Of a stretch of 59,204 nt of DNA, positions 1 through 7,726 are shown piece by piece. This DNA is from Opitutales bacterium. Its GTDB lineage: Bacteria > Verrucomicrobiota > Verrucomicrobiia > Opitutales > Seribacteraceae. Each line of letters starts with the position of its first letter. The first letter of the stretch is position 1. The stretch spans positions 1 to 59,204 of the forward strand of contig JAOFTV010000013.1 of the NCBI GenBank assembly GCA_028045305.1, given 5' to 3'. The notes beneath the pieces were generated by a model. That model did not search any database. It was not told where the DNA came from and saw only the letters and a program-made list of their open reading frames with translations. The position numbers and the translations under genes were made by a program.

Positions 1-300
1 TTCCCCTTGACGGATGCAACAATCACCCCGCCTCGCCCCTCATCCTTAAACGGCTGAGGTTCCGCGAACAACGACCGCCCGTAAGCCCTCTTCACATACT
101 CCTGATCGGCAGATGAGAATCCTGTCAGCGGAACGGTAAACATTCGACCCGAGGCATTTTCGATTCGCACCTTGGTCCCGACAACTTCAATGTACCGAGC
201 TTTTAGGGTGCGAACGTCTGCACTTGTCCAAGTGCGAATCGGATTTTTGGAATAAAGGAAGACCGAACAAAAAAAGAAAAACTAAAAACCGAGCGAACAC
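1..300 (-). pseudogene. SHD1-type domain protein, 5' part, apparently frameshifted; runs off the left edge
   Basis: Reading leftward, one frame encodes RTWTSADVRTLKARYIEVV, then KVRIENASGRMFTVPLTGF and a DQEYV element. This is the pattern of the SHD1-like module (RTWT-x-DGR-x-L-x-A, then F-x-VPL-x-x-L-x-x-x-D) common in secreted verrucomicrobial and planctomycetal proteins. That frame has no ATG, GTG or TTG between an upstream TAG and the domain. The neighbouring frame, opening with GTG at 298-300, encodes a signal-peptide-like stretch (MFARFLVFLFLFGLPLFQ). Removing one A from the A run near 245-249 would join the two into a normal secreted protein. I therefore call it broken or mis-sequenced. 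The gene continues beyond base 1, so its full length and function are unknown. Confidence 0.6.
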
Positions 301-343
301 TCGAAAAACGAAACGAATGACTATTGAATCATCAACCTCGAAT

Positions 344-368
344 TAAAGTCTGCTCCATGGAGTAGACT
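344..368 (-). terminator. Probable terminator of the bL36-bL31 unit
   Basis: On the minus strand, 19 bases past the bL31 stop, an inverted repeat AGTCT-A-CTC-CATG-GAG-C-AGACT (347-368) is followed by TTTAATT. The stem has one mismatch and the U run is short, so termination is likely but may be partial. Confidence 0.5.
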
Positions 369-386
369 GGGAGAAAACAAAAAGGA

Positions 387-632
387 TTATCGCTTGCGAG
401 AAAACTTGGATTGGAATTTTTCAACCCGTCCAGCAGTGTCCACAAAACGCTTTTCCCCTGTGTAAGCAGGGTGAGAATCCATAGTGATATCACGATAAAG
501 AAGGTGGTGATCCACACCATCTACATTTTCAGTCTTTTTTGAACTGGCAGTAGACAGCGTGTTGAATTTTTTCCCGGTTGATACATCAACAAAGGTAACC
601 GGATTTAAAGTTGGATGAATGTCTTTTTTCAT
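387..632 (-). CDS. rpmE2: Ribosomal protein bL31, zinc-free type B
   Basis: Encodes an 81-residue large-subunit protein of the bL31 family. The N-terminal MKKDIHP, the VDVSTGKKF segment, DSHPAYTG and the closing VDTAGRVEKFQSKF are family hallmarks. No cysteine is present, so the CxxC zinc ribbon of the zinc-binding form is missing. A TTG lies one codon upstream, but the ATG at 630-632 gives the family-standard start and is preferred. The bL36 gene lies 23 bases upstream on the same strand, so the two probably form one transcript diverging from bS18. No clear Shine-Dalgarno site is visible. Confidence 0.95.
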   Translation of the reverse strand: MKKDIHPTLNPVTFVDVSTGKKFNTLSTASSKKTENVDGVDHHLLYRDITMDSHPAYTGEKRFVDTAGRVEKFQSKFSRKR

Positions 633-655
633 CAATTAAAGAAGGTGATATAAAA

Positions 656-781
656 TCAACCCTGACGCGCCTTAAAACGCGGATTGGTTTTGTTAATGAC
701 ATAAAGGCGTCCCTTGCGGCGAACAACTTTACAGTCGGGGTGACGAGTTTTGAGTGTCTTAATCGATGATGCTACTTTCAT
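656..781 (-). CDS. rpmJ: Ribosomal protein bL36, zinc-free type
   Basis: A 41-residue ribosomal protein. The sequence [20 protein letters not shown] followed by [20 protein letters not shown] matches the bL36 pattern of the zinc-independent class. Only one cysteine (residue 17) remains of the CxxC...C...H zinc site seen in the other class. The ATG at 779-781 is the only sensible start. It is the first gene of a leftward pair with bL31 and shares its upstream region with the divergent bS18 gene. Such cysteine-poor paralogues are often zinc-repressed in other bacteria. Confidence 0.95.
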   Translation of the reverse strand: MKVASSIKTLKTRHPDCKVVRRKGRLYVINKTNPRFKARQG

Positions 782-893
782 GTCAAACGAACAATCAAAC
801 AAACAACCCAACATCCGTCAATGAAAACCGAAGCATATTCAAATGAAATTTTGGCATTGAACATTTTTCGTTGGTATTCATTATTGATTCCTT
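782..893. promoter_or_regulatory. Divergent intergenic region between bL36 and bS18
   Basis: This 112-base A+T-rich spacer must hold the promoters for both the leftward bL36-bL31 unit and the rightward bS18-Sua5 unit. An imperfect inverted repeat, TTCAAATG (838-845) facing CATTGAA (855-861), sits near the centre. I do not see a clear match to the known Zur palindrome, so any zinc control is only a possibility suggested by the genes. Confidence 0.35.
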
Positions 894-1091
894 ATGAGCG
901 AATCTTCAGACATCCCGTCCAAAAGCAAAAACCCCGAGCACTATTCTTTCATGGATCGTGATGCCTTGGCTAAGTACACTACAGATACCGGAAAAATCAT
1001 CTCCCGCAAGTACACTGGCCTCACTCCTATGCAACAGCGCAAAGTGTCCCGCCTAATAAAAAAGGCAAGACACATGCAAATCCTTAAGTAA
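894..1091 (+). CDS. rpsR: Ribosomal protein bS18, short cysteine-free form
   Basis: A 65-residue small-subunit protein that binds 16S rRNA beside bS6. The C-terminal half carries the family signature: YTTDTGKIISRKYTGLTP, then QQRKVSRLIKKARHMQIL. The N-terminal part is short and has no cysteine, so the zinc-binding motif of the other bS18 class is missing, as in the neighbouring bL31. The ATG at 894 is the clear start; no Shine-Dalgarno site is evident. The Sua5 gene starts 21 bases after the stop and is probably co-transcribed. bS6 and bL9, common bS18 neighbours, are absent, which suggests this could be a paralogue. Confidence 0.9.
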   Translation: MSESSDIPSKSKNPEHYSFMDRDALAKYTTDTGKIISRKYTGLTPMQQRKVSRLIKKARHMQILK

Positions 1092-1112
1092 GGCAAAGCC
1101 TTACGGCGTCTG

Positions 1113-2111
1113 TTGCTCATCTCCGCAGATGAAGCGGTCGCCCGACTAGATAGGGGTGACTTAGTCGCTCTGCCGACTGAAACAGTTTATGGGCTTGCTG
1201 GCCTCGCATTGTCGCCTGAAACAGTAAAGAAAATTTTCGCTTTAAAAGGTAGATCATCCACCAATCCGTTAATTATCCACCTTGCCGATTTAAAATCTGC
1301 TGAAAAATTGGCTGTATTTAATAATTTGGCCAGGCAAGTATGCAAAGTTTTTTGGCCCGGACCCCTAACCATTGTCCTTACCAAAAAAACTTGCGTTCCA
1401 AATGAAATAACTGGAGGCGGTAATACTGTGGCGATTAGATCCCCCCTTCATCCACTTTTTAGAGAAATATTAAAAACTCTTGGGAAACCTCTGGCAGCCC
1501 CAAGCGCAAACCCTTCCAACCGTACGAGCCCTACCCAAGCAAGCCATATTAAAGAACTTTTCGGATCTGACTGTCCACCTACTGTGGATGGTGGAAACTG
1601 TAAGTTTGGGCTTGAATCAACGGTCCTCGACCTAAGTGCCGGTAAACCTCGGATACTTAGGTATGGTCCAATAACTCCAGAAGAAATTGAGAATGTTTTA
1701 TCCATTCCTGTCCAAACTCCTCTGCCTGAGAGGCTAACGAATAACCAACCCAGTAAAAGTCCCGGAAGTGAGAAGTTGCATTATGCTCCGCGTACTCCTT
1801 TCTTCCTCCATCAGACGATCGAAGAAATTCGACTAAATCGTCCAAGTTCAGAAGATTTACTATTACTACCTCAAAAAAGTGATCTTCCCAAAGACATGGA
1901 TTGGCTTTCTTCCCGTACCCTCTATTTCTCTTTCCATGGTAAACCTGAAGAAATTGCATTTAATTTATACAAAACCTTAATTCAAGCCGACAAAAGAAAT
2001 GCCCAACGATTGCTCGCCCTCCTCCCCAATACAAATACTGAACTTTGTTTAGCAATCCGTGACCGTATGACTCGAGCATGCAATCGCAATGGTTCAATTG
2101 CTAAAAACTGA
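1113..2111 (+). CDS. Threonylcarbamoyl-AMP synthase, Sua5 type
   Basis: Makes threonylcarbamoyl-AMP from threonine, bicarbonate and ATP, the first step of t6A formation at tRNA position 37. The YrdC-like catalytic domain fills roughly residues 1-200. It shows PTETVYGLAGLA (21-32), the KGRSSTNPL loop (45-53), APSANPSNRTSPT and an ESTVLDL strand. The total length of 332 residues, with a proline-rich linker and a second domain after about residue 215 (SPGSEKLHYAPRTP), fits the longer Sua5 form rather than short TsaC. The start is TTG, since no ATG or GTG lies near. It follows bS18 closely. MtaB, which acts later on t6A, is encoded elsewhere in the window. Confidence 0.9.
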   Translation: MLISADEAVARLDRGDLVALPTETVYGLAGLALSPETVKKIFALKGRSSTNPLIIHLADLKSAEKLAVFNNLARQVCKVFWPGPLTIVLTKKTCVPNEITGGGNTVAIRSPLHPLFREILKTLGKPLAAPSANPSNRTSPTQASHIKELFGSDCPPTVDGGNCKFGLESTVLDLSAGKPRILRYGPITPEEIENVLSIPVQTPLPERLTNNQPSKSPGSEKLHYAPRTPFFLHQTIEEIRLNRPSSEDLLLLPQKSDLPKDMDWLSSRTLYFSFHGKPEEIAFNLYKTLIQADKRNAQRLLALLPNTNTELCLAIRDRMTRACNRNGSIAKN

Positions 2112-2234
2112 ATATAAATTCTAAAAACCGTGAAATTCCTCCCAAAAAAACACGCCCTTTTAAAGTTCTGAACAAGTCACGCTTGCCATCATGCTAGTTT
2201 TGCTATTCGAAAAGAAAATCGAATCCTTTTAAAG

Positions 2235-4067
2235 ATGTTACGCTCACTATATTCATCACTTTTTTTGCTTTTGGCGAGCCCATGGATTTTTGTTGCCAGT
2301 TTGTCGGGTCAGACTGACTCGCAACTGCGTGACCCAGAATTTCTCATTGAGCGGTACAATGAATTAGCTTCAAAGCATAACGCACTCATCGAAAAAACAA
2401 AGTCTCTTGTCCAATCTAGAGCATCTGTACCGCCGCCAACGATTCCCTCGAACAACGAAGTGCTGTTAAAAAATGAATTGAATGAAGCAATGGCCAAGGT
2501 GGCTGCCCTTCAAACCCAAGCAGTTAAACTAAAGCAGGAGGGCTTGCGGAATGTAAACAGCAGCCAATATCTTGACGAAACCAACGCCCGTTTGCGTCGC
2601 CAATTTCAGGAATTGAAAGCTGAGGAAATGTCCTTAGAACAAAAAAACAAAGAATTGCTACTTGAGAACAGAAGGTTGAAAAACGCCTTAGAGAACGCTG
2701 GATCGATCGAAGAAAGCACCCTTACTAAGATTCGTAACCTTGAACTATCCAAAACCACCGCTGAGCGAAAGCTGGGTAATTTAAAAAGGGACAAAACTCA
2801 AATTGATGTAGAGAACAAACAACTTTCAGGTCAGGTGGAAAGACTACTTAAGGAAAATGCCAATCTTAATCAAAAACTTGCAGGTTTAGGAGTGGACCAC
2901 GAAACATCCTCTGTTCAACTTCGAGACTACAAAGATTCTCTCCGCAAGGCAGAGAGTGAGGTTAGCCTTCTGCAAGCTGAAGAAAGTGTCATGCGAGAAA
3001 GTTTGATGAGCGCTAGACAAGAAATTGCCCGTCTTAATGGTCTACTTTCCATAAGTGATGATAAGTTATCCATTATGGAATTAGAAAATTCAGATGGGGA
3101 CAACCGTGTCAGCCAGCTAGATGCTCAGATTGATGTGCTTAACATGCAAGTTGAGGAACTACAAAAGATAAACACGGAGTTAATTTATGATGCCCAGCGC
3201 AACGAGGAAAATGCACGCCTTGTCCAAGCATCAAATGAAGATTTGCGACAACAGCTAGAAATCTTTGCAAACCGCAATCAAGATTTGATCAATGATGGAT
3301 TTGCAAGCAAGGAAGAGGTCACAATTTTACGCTCACAATTGGGAAGTCTTGGCTTAAAGGAAGCTAGGGTATCAAGTGAAATCGAAGGGCTTCGCAGGTC
3401 GAACGAAGAACTCATATCCAAGAATCGTACTTTGGAAGCGGGAAAACAGGCAATGTTGGAGTCGGTGGAATTAATGCGTATTGAGATTGAAGGAATCGAA
3501 TCGAACGAGCGCAACTTGATCAACAAACTAGAACAGATTGATGAGGAAAATCAAAACCTCTTAACCCAAACTGGTTCCCTGCACCAAGACCGAGCTTTCT
3601 TCCAAGAAAGAGCAGCTCAGTTGGATGCTCAACTCAATCAAACAGTTGCCAGTGAGAGATATTTAAAACAACAACTTGGTGCTCTTGAGGAAAAAATTAT
3701 ACTCAAGGATGCTAAGATTCAGGAACTTGAAGAGCTGGGAAATAGTGATTATCAAAGACTCCTGGCAGAGACCCGACAATTGGAGTCGGAATTTTCAGAA
3801 ATTTTGGGGCGTGAACAAGTGCTGCTCAACCGCACATCCATTTTGGAAAATGAAAATCTTCTTCTTTCCGAACAACTTTCCGAGTCGAAAATTAAGAACC
3901 AACAACTAAATCGGAAGTTAGATTACTTGGGTGATGATAATGCAAATTTGCAAAGAGAAATCGAATCTTCCTTAAGGGTACGAAACCGTTTACGCAACAG
4001 CATCATAGATGTCATCGATCAAAATGATCGAGTCGAATCTAGGGCTCCCGATCCAATTGCGTATTAA
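2235..4067 (+). CDS. Secreted or periplasmic long coiled-coil protein
   Basis: I do not recognise a named family. Residues 1-25 form a signal peptide with a hydrophobic core (LFLLLASPWIFVASL). From about residue 45 to 595 the 610-residue protein is almost unbroken heptad repeat, rich in Leu, Glu, Gln, Asn and Lys, with many variants of LxxEN and LxxQ. Two short breaks occur, a Pro-rich one near residues 65-75 and the extreme C-terminus. There is no lipobox, C-terminal anchor or enzyme motif. A structural role in the periplasm or at the envelope is plausible but unproven. The ATG at 2235 is well placed before the signal peptide. The gene stands alone and converges on accA. Confidence 0.8.
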   Translation: MLRSLYSSLFLLLASPWIFVASLSGQTDSQLRDPEFLIERYNELASKHNALIEKTKSLVQSRASVPPPTIPSNNEVLLKNELNEAMAKVAALQTQAVKLKQEGLRNVNSSQYLDETNARLRRQFQELKAEEMSLEQKNKELLLENRRLKNALENAGSIEESTLTKIRNLELSKTTAERKLGNLKRDKTQIDVENKQLSGQVERLLKENANLNQKLAGLGVDHETSSVQLRDYKDSLRKAESEVSLLQAEESVMRESLMSARQEIARLNGLLSISDDKLSIMELENSDGDNRVSQLDAQIDVLNMQVEELQKINTELIYDAQRNEENARLVQASNEDLRQQLEIFANRNQDLINDGFASKEEVTILRSQLGSLGLKEARVSSEIEGLRRSNEELISKNRTLEAGKQAMLESVELMRIEIEGIESNERNLINKLEQIDEENQNLLTQTGSLHQDRAFFQERAAQLDAQLNQTVASERYLKQQLGALEEKIILKDAKIQELEELGNSDYQRLLAETRQLESEFSEILGREQVLLNRTSILENENLLLSEQLSESKIKNQQLNRKLDYLGDDNANLQREIESSLRVRNRLRNSIIDVIDQNDRVESRAPDPIAY

Positions 4068-4072
4068 TTGAG

Positions 4073-4100
4073 TTTATTGAGTGCCTAAGCAGCTCATAAA
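4073..4100. terminator. Possible bidirectional terminator between the coiled-coil gene and accA
   Basis: An inverted repeat TTTATTGAGTGC-CTAA-GCAGCTCATAAA lies between these convergent genes and overlaps the accA stop codon. Two single-base bulges interrupt the stem. In the plus direction it is followed by ACTTTT. The downstream U run is weak both ways. Confidence 0.4.
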
Positions 4101-5056
4101 ACTTTTCCCATTTTTCGAAATTTTTCGTACCTTTGTTTAGGCAAATCCTCAGGGGAAATCTTTTTAAGATCATCTAATTCTGAGAGGAGTGCATTTCCCA
4201 TAACTTTTGCAGTGGCTTCCCAATTTCGATGGGCACCCCCCGTTGGTTCCTCAAGCACACGATCAACAATCCCTAGTTTTAAAAGCTCATGGGCATCAAG
4301 TTTAAGTGCTTTTGCGGCATCAGAGGCAAATGCACGGTCTTTCCATAAAATTGCGGCACATCCTTCCGGAGAAATTACGGAATAGTACGCATTCTCAAAA
4401 ATAAGCACGCGATCTGCAACTGCTACGCCAAGAGCACCGCCCGACCCACCCTCGCCGACAACCAAAGCAATGATAGGAACAGTAAATGTTGACATTTCGC
4501 GGAGGTTGACTGCGATGGCTTCGGCCACATGCCTCTCCTCAGCTCCTATCCCAGGAAAAGCACCCGGGGTGTCAATTAAAGAGATAATGGGGAGACCAAA
4601 ACGATTGGCCATATTCATTAAACGAAGAGCCTTGCGATAGCCTTCAGGATTTGGGCACCCGAAATTACGAGCCAAGTTCTCTTCTGTATTTCTTCCCTTT
4701 TGCTGGGCAATAATCATTACACTGCGTCCACCTATGGAGGCAGGACCGCCAATGATTGCCTGGTCGTCTTTATACAAACGATCACCATGAAGTTCTTCGA
4801 AGTCTTCAAAGGCGAGGCGAATCAAATCCGGGGAAAAGGGCCGGTTCGGATGCCTCGAAAGTTGTACTTTCTGCCAAGGTGACAGGTTAGTATAGACCTG
4901 TCTTTTGGTAAGTTCGATCTTGGCTTCAATTGCTTTAATTTCAGATGAAAAATCAAGGTCTGAATTTTGCGAGGACTTTTGCAACTCATCGAGTTGAAGT
5001 TCCAATTCATGGAGAGGTTTTTCGAAATCCAAGCTGTGCTTCTTTGTCGTTTCCAT
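4094..5056 (-). CDS. accA: Acetyl-CoA carboxylase carboxyltransferase, alpha subunit
   Basis: Catalyses carboxyl transfer from biotin to acetyl-CoA, giving malonyl-CoA for fatty-acid synthesis, as an alpha2beta2 complex with AccD. The 320 residues match the usual AccA length. Visible family segments include the N-terminal LDFEKPLHELE helix, RPFSPDLIRLAFEDFEELHG, IIAQQKGRNTEEN, the DTPGAFPGIGAEER turn, VGEGGSGGALG and the YSVISPEGCAAILWKD region. The ATG at 5054-5056 gives the standard N-terminus. accD and the biotin carrier genes are not in the window. A small TPR-like gene lies 29 bases upstream on the same strand. Confidence 0.97.
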   Translation of the reverse strand: METTKKHSLDFEKPLHELELQLDELQKSSQNSDLDFSSEIKAIEAKIELTKRQVYTNLSPWQKVQLSRHPNRPFSPDLIRLAFEDFEELHGDRLYKDDQAIIGGPASIGGRSVMIIAQQKGRNTEENLARNFGCPNPEGYRKALRLMNMANRFGLPIISLIDTPGAFPGIGAEERHVAEAIAVNLREMSTFTVPIIALVVGEGGSGGALGVAVADRVLIFENAYYSVISPEGCAAILWKDRAFASDAAKALKLDAHELLKLGIVDRVLEEPTGGAHRNWEATAKVMGNALLSELDDLKKISPEDLPKQRYEKFRKMGKVL

Positions 5057-5085
5057 GGGTATTAAAATTTAATCAAAATTCCAAA

Positions 5086-5436
5086 CTAAGCACTCTCTTC
5101 GTGTTGAGCAAGATCATCCTTCCATCCAAGGATGCGAGCATCAGCAGATGCTTTTTCTGCACCATCCTTGTCTCCTTTTGCTACAAGTATACGGGCAAGA
5201 CTAACTGTTGAAGTCAGGTCACCTTCATTTATACGAAGAGCAGACCGGCAAGCACTTTCTGCCCCATCCAAGTCACCTTTTGCCAGTCTTACTTCGGCCA
5301 AGGCTCTAAATGCATCTGAATTGTCCGTCGCTTCTTGAAGTATTTCAAGAAGAGCAAGTTCGGCTTTGTCCTCCTCACCAAGAGTGAAGTCGAGAACGGC
5401 TTGATTAATTCTAGCTTGGAAAAGATCGTCAGTCAT
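5086..5436 (-). CDS. Small tetratricopeptide-like protein
   Basis: A 116-residue, helix-rich acidic protein when started at the ATG at 5434-5436 (MTDDLFQARINQA). An in-frame extension exists upstream but overlaps the opposite gene's leader and looks unlike coding sequence. Two to three 34-residue helix-turn-helix repeats can be made out (A-x-x-A-x-x-E-x-x, then G-D-L-D-G-A-E-S-A). This is the thioredoxin-YbbN/TPR style of repeat. There is no signal peptide, so it is cytoplasmic. Its partner is unknown; it is probably co-transcribed with accA, 29 bases downstream. Confidence 0.75.
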   Translation of the reverse strand: MTDDLFQARINQAVLDFTLGEEDKAELALLEILQEATDNSDAFRALAEVRLAKGDLDGAESACRSALRINEGDLTSTVSLARILVAKGDKDGAEKASADARILGWKDDLAQHEESA

Positions 5437-5587
5437 TACATTCCTAACCATTCTATCTTGCAACATTTTGGCAAATAAAAACAAGTTTATACAAAACCCA
5501 ATACTCCTAAGTTCTTGTACTTTATGCAAAAGAAGGCATTTAAGGAGTTCGCACTCCAGTTCTTCAAACCACCCTCACCTCTCCATC

Positions 5588-6304
5588 ATGCTTTTTCAAG
5601 ACGCAGATTTTCAAAAACTTTTACTCCTACATAGCCGAGACAGACGCTGTCAAAAACTTCATCTAGAAGTAAAAGAACTTCCTCAAGAAGTTGCCAGAAT
5701 GGAAGAAAAAATTGCAGTGGAAAAAAAATCGGTCGAACTCGCATTGGCTGAGTGGAAAGGGTTGGAATCTCAAAACAATTCATTGGAAAAGGAAATTCTC
5801 TCGATGAATGATTTGGTTAACAAGCAAAGAAACCGTCAATTGGAAGTTAAAAAGAACGAAGAATATCAGGCTTTAGAAAATGAGATCGTGAATTTATTGA
5901 GCAAAATAGAGGAACGTGAAAACGAACAAATTGAAATACTTCTAAAAATTGATGGTGCCCGTGAAACTGCTGAGGTAGCTCAGGGGAAAATTAGCCAACG
6001 GGTAGCAGAAATGGAAAAACAAAGGGACGAAAGAAGGGATCAAGGGGAGGAAAAAAAATCCGAACTTATAGATCTTGAAAAAGAAATCGAAGAGACCCGA
6101 AAAGAAGTAGAACCCAGTTTTCTATCCACCTACGACCGTGTAGCCACAATTGTTTCCCGTCCTCCCTACATGGCCCCGATCAGTGATCAAAAATGTTCGG
6201 GTTGTCACTTGAGGGTGTCCAACGATGTAGTCTCCTCAGTACTAGTGGAAAAAAAGATTACACAGTGCGATCAATGCGGACGCATTGTATATGTGGAAAG
6301 ATGA
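5588..6304 (+). CDS. Coiled-coil protein with C-terminal C4 zinc ribbon
   Basis: From the ATG at 5588 the product is 238 residues. Residues 1-175 form a long alpha-helical hairpin with heptads, including the family-typical QLEVKKNEEYQALENEI segment. The last 60 residues hold KCSGCH and then QCDQCGRIVYVE, two CxxC pairs forming a zinc ribbon. This is the DUF164/zf-RING_7 architecture, widespread in bacteria and of unclear function, sometimes linked to nucleic-acid transactions. The in-frame extension upstream of the ATG is not family-like. The gene directly precedes rnpB, with about 70 bases between. Confidence 0.85.
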   Translation: MLFQDADFQKLLLLHSRDRRCQKLHLEVKELPQEVARMEEKIAVEKKSVELALAEWKGLESQNNSLEKEILSMNDLVNKQRNRQLEVKKNEEYQALENEIVNLLSKIEERENEQIEILLKIDGARETAEVAQGKISQRVAEMEKQRDERRDQGEEKKSELIDLEKEIEETRKEVEPSFLSTYDRVATIVSRPPYMAPISDQKCSGCHLRVSNDVVSSVLVEKKITQCDQCGRIVYVER

Positions 6305-6374
6305 GCGTACATTTCAAGGGTTCCTTGGGTGTGTGCAGATCAAATATTTTATTGGGTAAAAGCCCCAAAAATTT

Positions 6375-6761
6375 CCGAGAAGCGGTCATTCGCTCCGATG
6401 CCCTCGGGCAGACGAGAGGAAAGTCCGGACATCACAGGGTAGGATTCCTCGTGAAAGCGGGGGGAGCTTGTTTCAATGCAAGTTCACGGATAGTGCCACA
6501 GAAAACAAACCGCCTCCCTAAGGGGGTAAGGGTGAAATGGTGGGGTAAGAGCCCACCGCCGTTTGAGCAATCAGACGGGCATGGTAAACCCAATCCGATG
6601 CAAGACGAAATAGGAAACCGGGCTACCCGTCTATGGTTTCGGGTACGTCGCACCCCGCCTCGGCGGGGATTTGATCTTTGGTCAAATAGATAAATGAATG
6701 ACAACCTTTGCAAAGGTTTGTTTTTGCATAAGGTTACAGAATCCGGCTTACAGCTTCTCGG
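6375..6761 (+). ncRNA. rnpB: RNase P RNA, bacterial type A
   Basis: The catalytic RNA that trims the 5' leader of tRNA precursors. The conserved core is easily read: GAGGAAAGTCCGGAC (6415-6429), ACAGAAAACAAACCGCC, AGGGTGAAATGGTGGGGTAA with GAGCCCACCG, GGCATGGTAAACCC, GACGAAATAGG, AGATAAATGAATGAC, and finally ACAGAATCCGGCTTA. The ends were set by the P1 helix, CCGAGAAGC at 6375-6383 pairing with GCTTCTCGG at 6753-6761. GC-rich hairpins (CCCCGCC...GGCGGGG) lie in the 3' half. Between the AGATAAATGAATGAC core and ACAGAATCCGG there is an extra hairpin, a perfect 16-base palindrome at 6703-6718. Confidence 0.95.
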
Positions 6762-6825
6762 AATCCATTTTTACTACAACGATTCAAGTTGACGAATAAT
6801 TGAAATTACAATTTTTTAAGTCGCT

Positions 6826-7086
6826 ATGGCAAATACTCAGTCCGCACTTAAGAACATTCGAAAGAATCGAACTAATTACCTTCGTAACCGCTCGGCTCTA
6901 AGCAAGCTCAAGACTTTAGAAAAAAGTTTTCTTACCACTATTGAGACCAAGGACAAAGAAGGAGCTTCACAAGCTGCAAAGAATTTAATCTCCGCATTTG
7001 ACAAAGCAATAAAGAAGAATCTGGTACATGCAAACAAGGTAGCCCGCAAGAAAGCGCGTTGTTCCAAGTTGATTGCATCTCTTTAA
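6826..7086 (+). CDS. rpsT: Ribosomal protein bS20
   Basis: An 86-residue basic, all-helical small-subunit protein that binds 16S rRNA early in assembly. It begins MANTQSALKNIRKN and has the typical lysine- and alanine-rich three-helix pattern, ending with HANKVARKKARCSKLIASL. The ATG at 6826 is the only reasonable start and has no clear Shine-Dalgarno site. The gene stands alone, 65 bases after the rnpB end, and is followed by a hairpin at 7105-7122. Confidence 0.95.
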   Translation: MANTQSALKNIRKNRTNYLRNRSALSKLKTLEKSFLTTIETKDKEGASQAAKNLISAFDKAIKKNLVHANKVARKKARCSKLIASL

Positions 7087-7104
7087 ATTTTTCATCAAAT
7101 AACC

Positions 7105-7122
7105 CCACTCGTAAACGAGTGG
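7105..7122. terminator. Hairpin between rpsT and the convergent dUTPase gene
   Basis: A perfect 7-bp inverted repeat, CCACTCG-TAAA-CGAGTGG, lies 18 bases past the rpsT stop and just past the end of the opposite gene. A+T-rich sequence lies on both sides, but no clean U run follows in either direction. A bidirectional terminator is the simplest reading. Confidence 0.5.
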
Positions 7123-7143
7123 ATTTGCTAAGGTAATATTTCT

Positions 7144-7515
7144 CTAAATGTGCCTTGAATCTTCTTCGTCTTTTTTAGAGTATCCACTTTCTTGTCTTTT
7201 GTGGTTTACTTCGTTCTTCTTAAGATAAGCTTCATGTACATCATCCGCTGACATTCCCATGACTTGAGCAAGCGAGATAAGAAAGTGAAACAAATCAACA
7301 ATTTCAACCTTTGCATTCTGTTTGTCAAATTCTTGATATTTCGCCCACCATTTCCACGGTACGGAATCGGTAAGCTCGGCTAACTCCTGTTGCATTGCAC
7401 GAACATAGTTAAGGATCCACTTACTGCGCTCCTCGTCGTTCATCTCATCCATATTTACTCCAATTCGTCGGTTAAGTACCTCTTGAAGTTCAAAAATGTT
7501 TTCCAATTTATCCAT
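7144..7515 (-). CDS. dUTP diphosphatase, all-alpha (MazG-superfamily) type
   Basis: Hydrolyses dUTP to dUMP and pyrophosphate, keeping uracil out of DNA and supplying dTMP synthesis. The 123 residues resemble the dimeric dUTPase family. ELQEVLNRRIG opens the fold, QQELAELTDSVPWKWWAKY carries the ExxE metal ligands and the conserved tryptophans, and NAKVEIVDLFHFLISLAQ has the second acidic ExxxD motif. QESGYSKKDEE ends the protein. The start is the ATG at 7513-7515. The gene is single and convergent with rpsT. The substrate is inferred from the family; a related NTP cannot be excluded. Confidence 0.85.
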   Translation of the reverse strand: MDKLENIFELQEVLNRRIGVNMDEMNDEERSKWILNYVRAMQQELAELTDSVPWKWWAKYQEFDKQNAKVEIVDLFHFLISLAQVMGMSADDVHEAYLKKNEVNHKRQESGYSKKDEEDSRHI

Positions 7516-7726
7516 ACACGCATTTTAAGTACTTTCCTGACACAGGTTGCAAGTGGTTTCGCAAACTTTTGCAAATTCTTTTGCCTTGTCGGAATAGCTG
7601 CTTGGATGTAGTTCTCTATCTTGCCCTGCCTCTTGCGTTTTGTTCCCTCTGCAAAGAGCGGCAATCCGCTCGACAGGCTTGATTTTCTGCTAAGTCGAAA
7701 TTAATCAGACCATTACAACTCACTAT
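7516..7726. other. Intergenic stretch between the dUTPase gene and the basic protein gene
   Basis: About 210 bases separate the divergent dUTPase and disordered-protein genes. I see no tRNA fold, no long hairpin and no convincing promoter pair. A short leftward reading frame crosses it but overlaps the dUTPase start and resembles no known family. Confidence 0.4.

Noticed and set aside
782-893. A Zur operator in the bL36/bS18 spacer
   Set aside because: The visible inverted repeat is imperfect and unlike the known Zur palindrome, so only a general regulatory region is listed.
7455-7664. Leftward 69-codon frame over the dUTPase start and the following intergenic region
   Set aside because: It overlaps a well-supported gene on the same strand and shows no family features.
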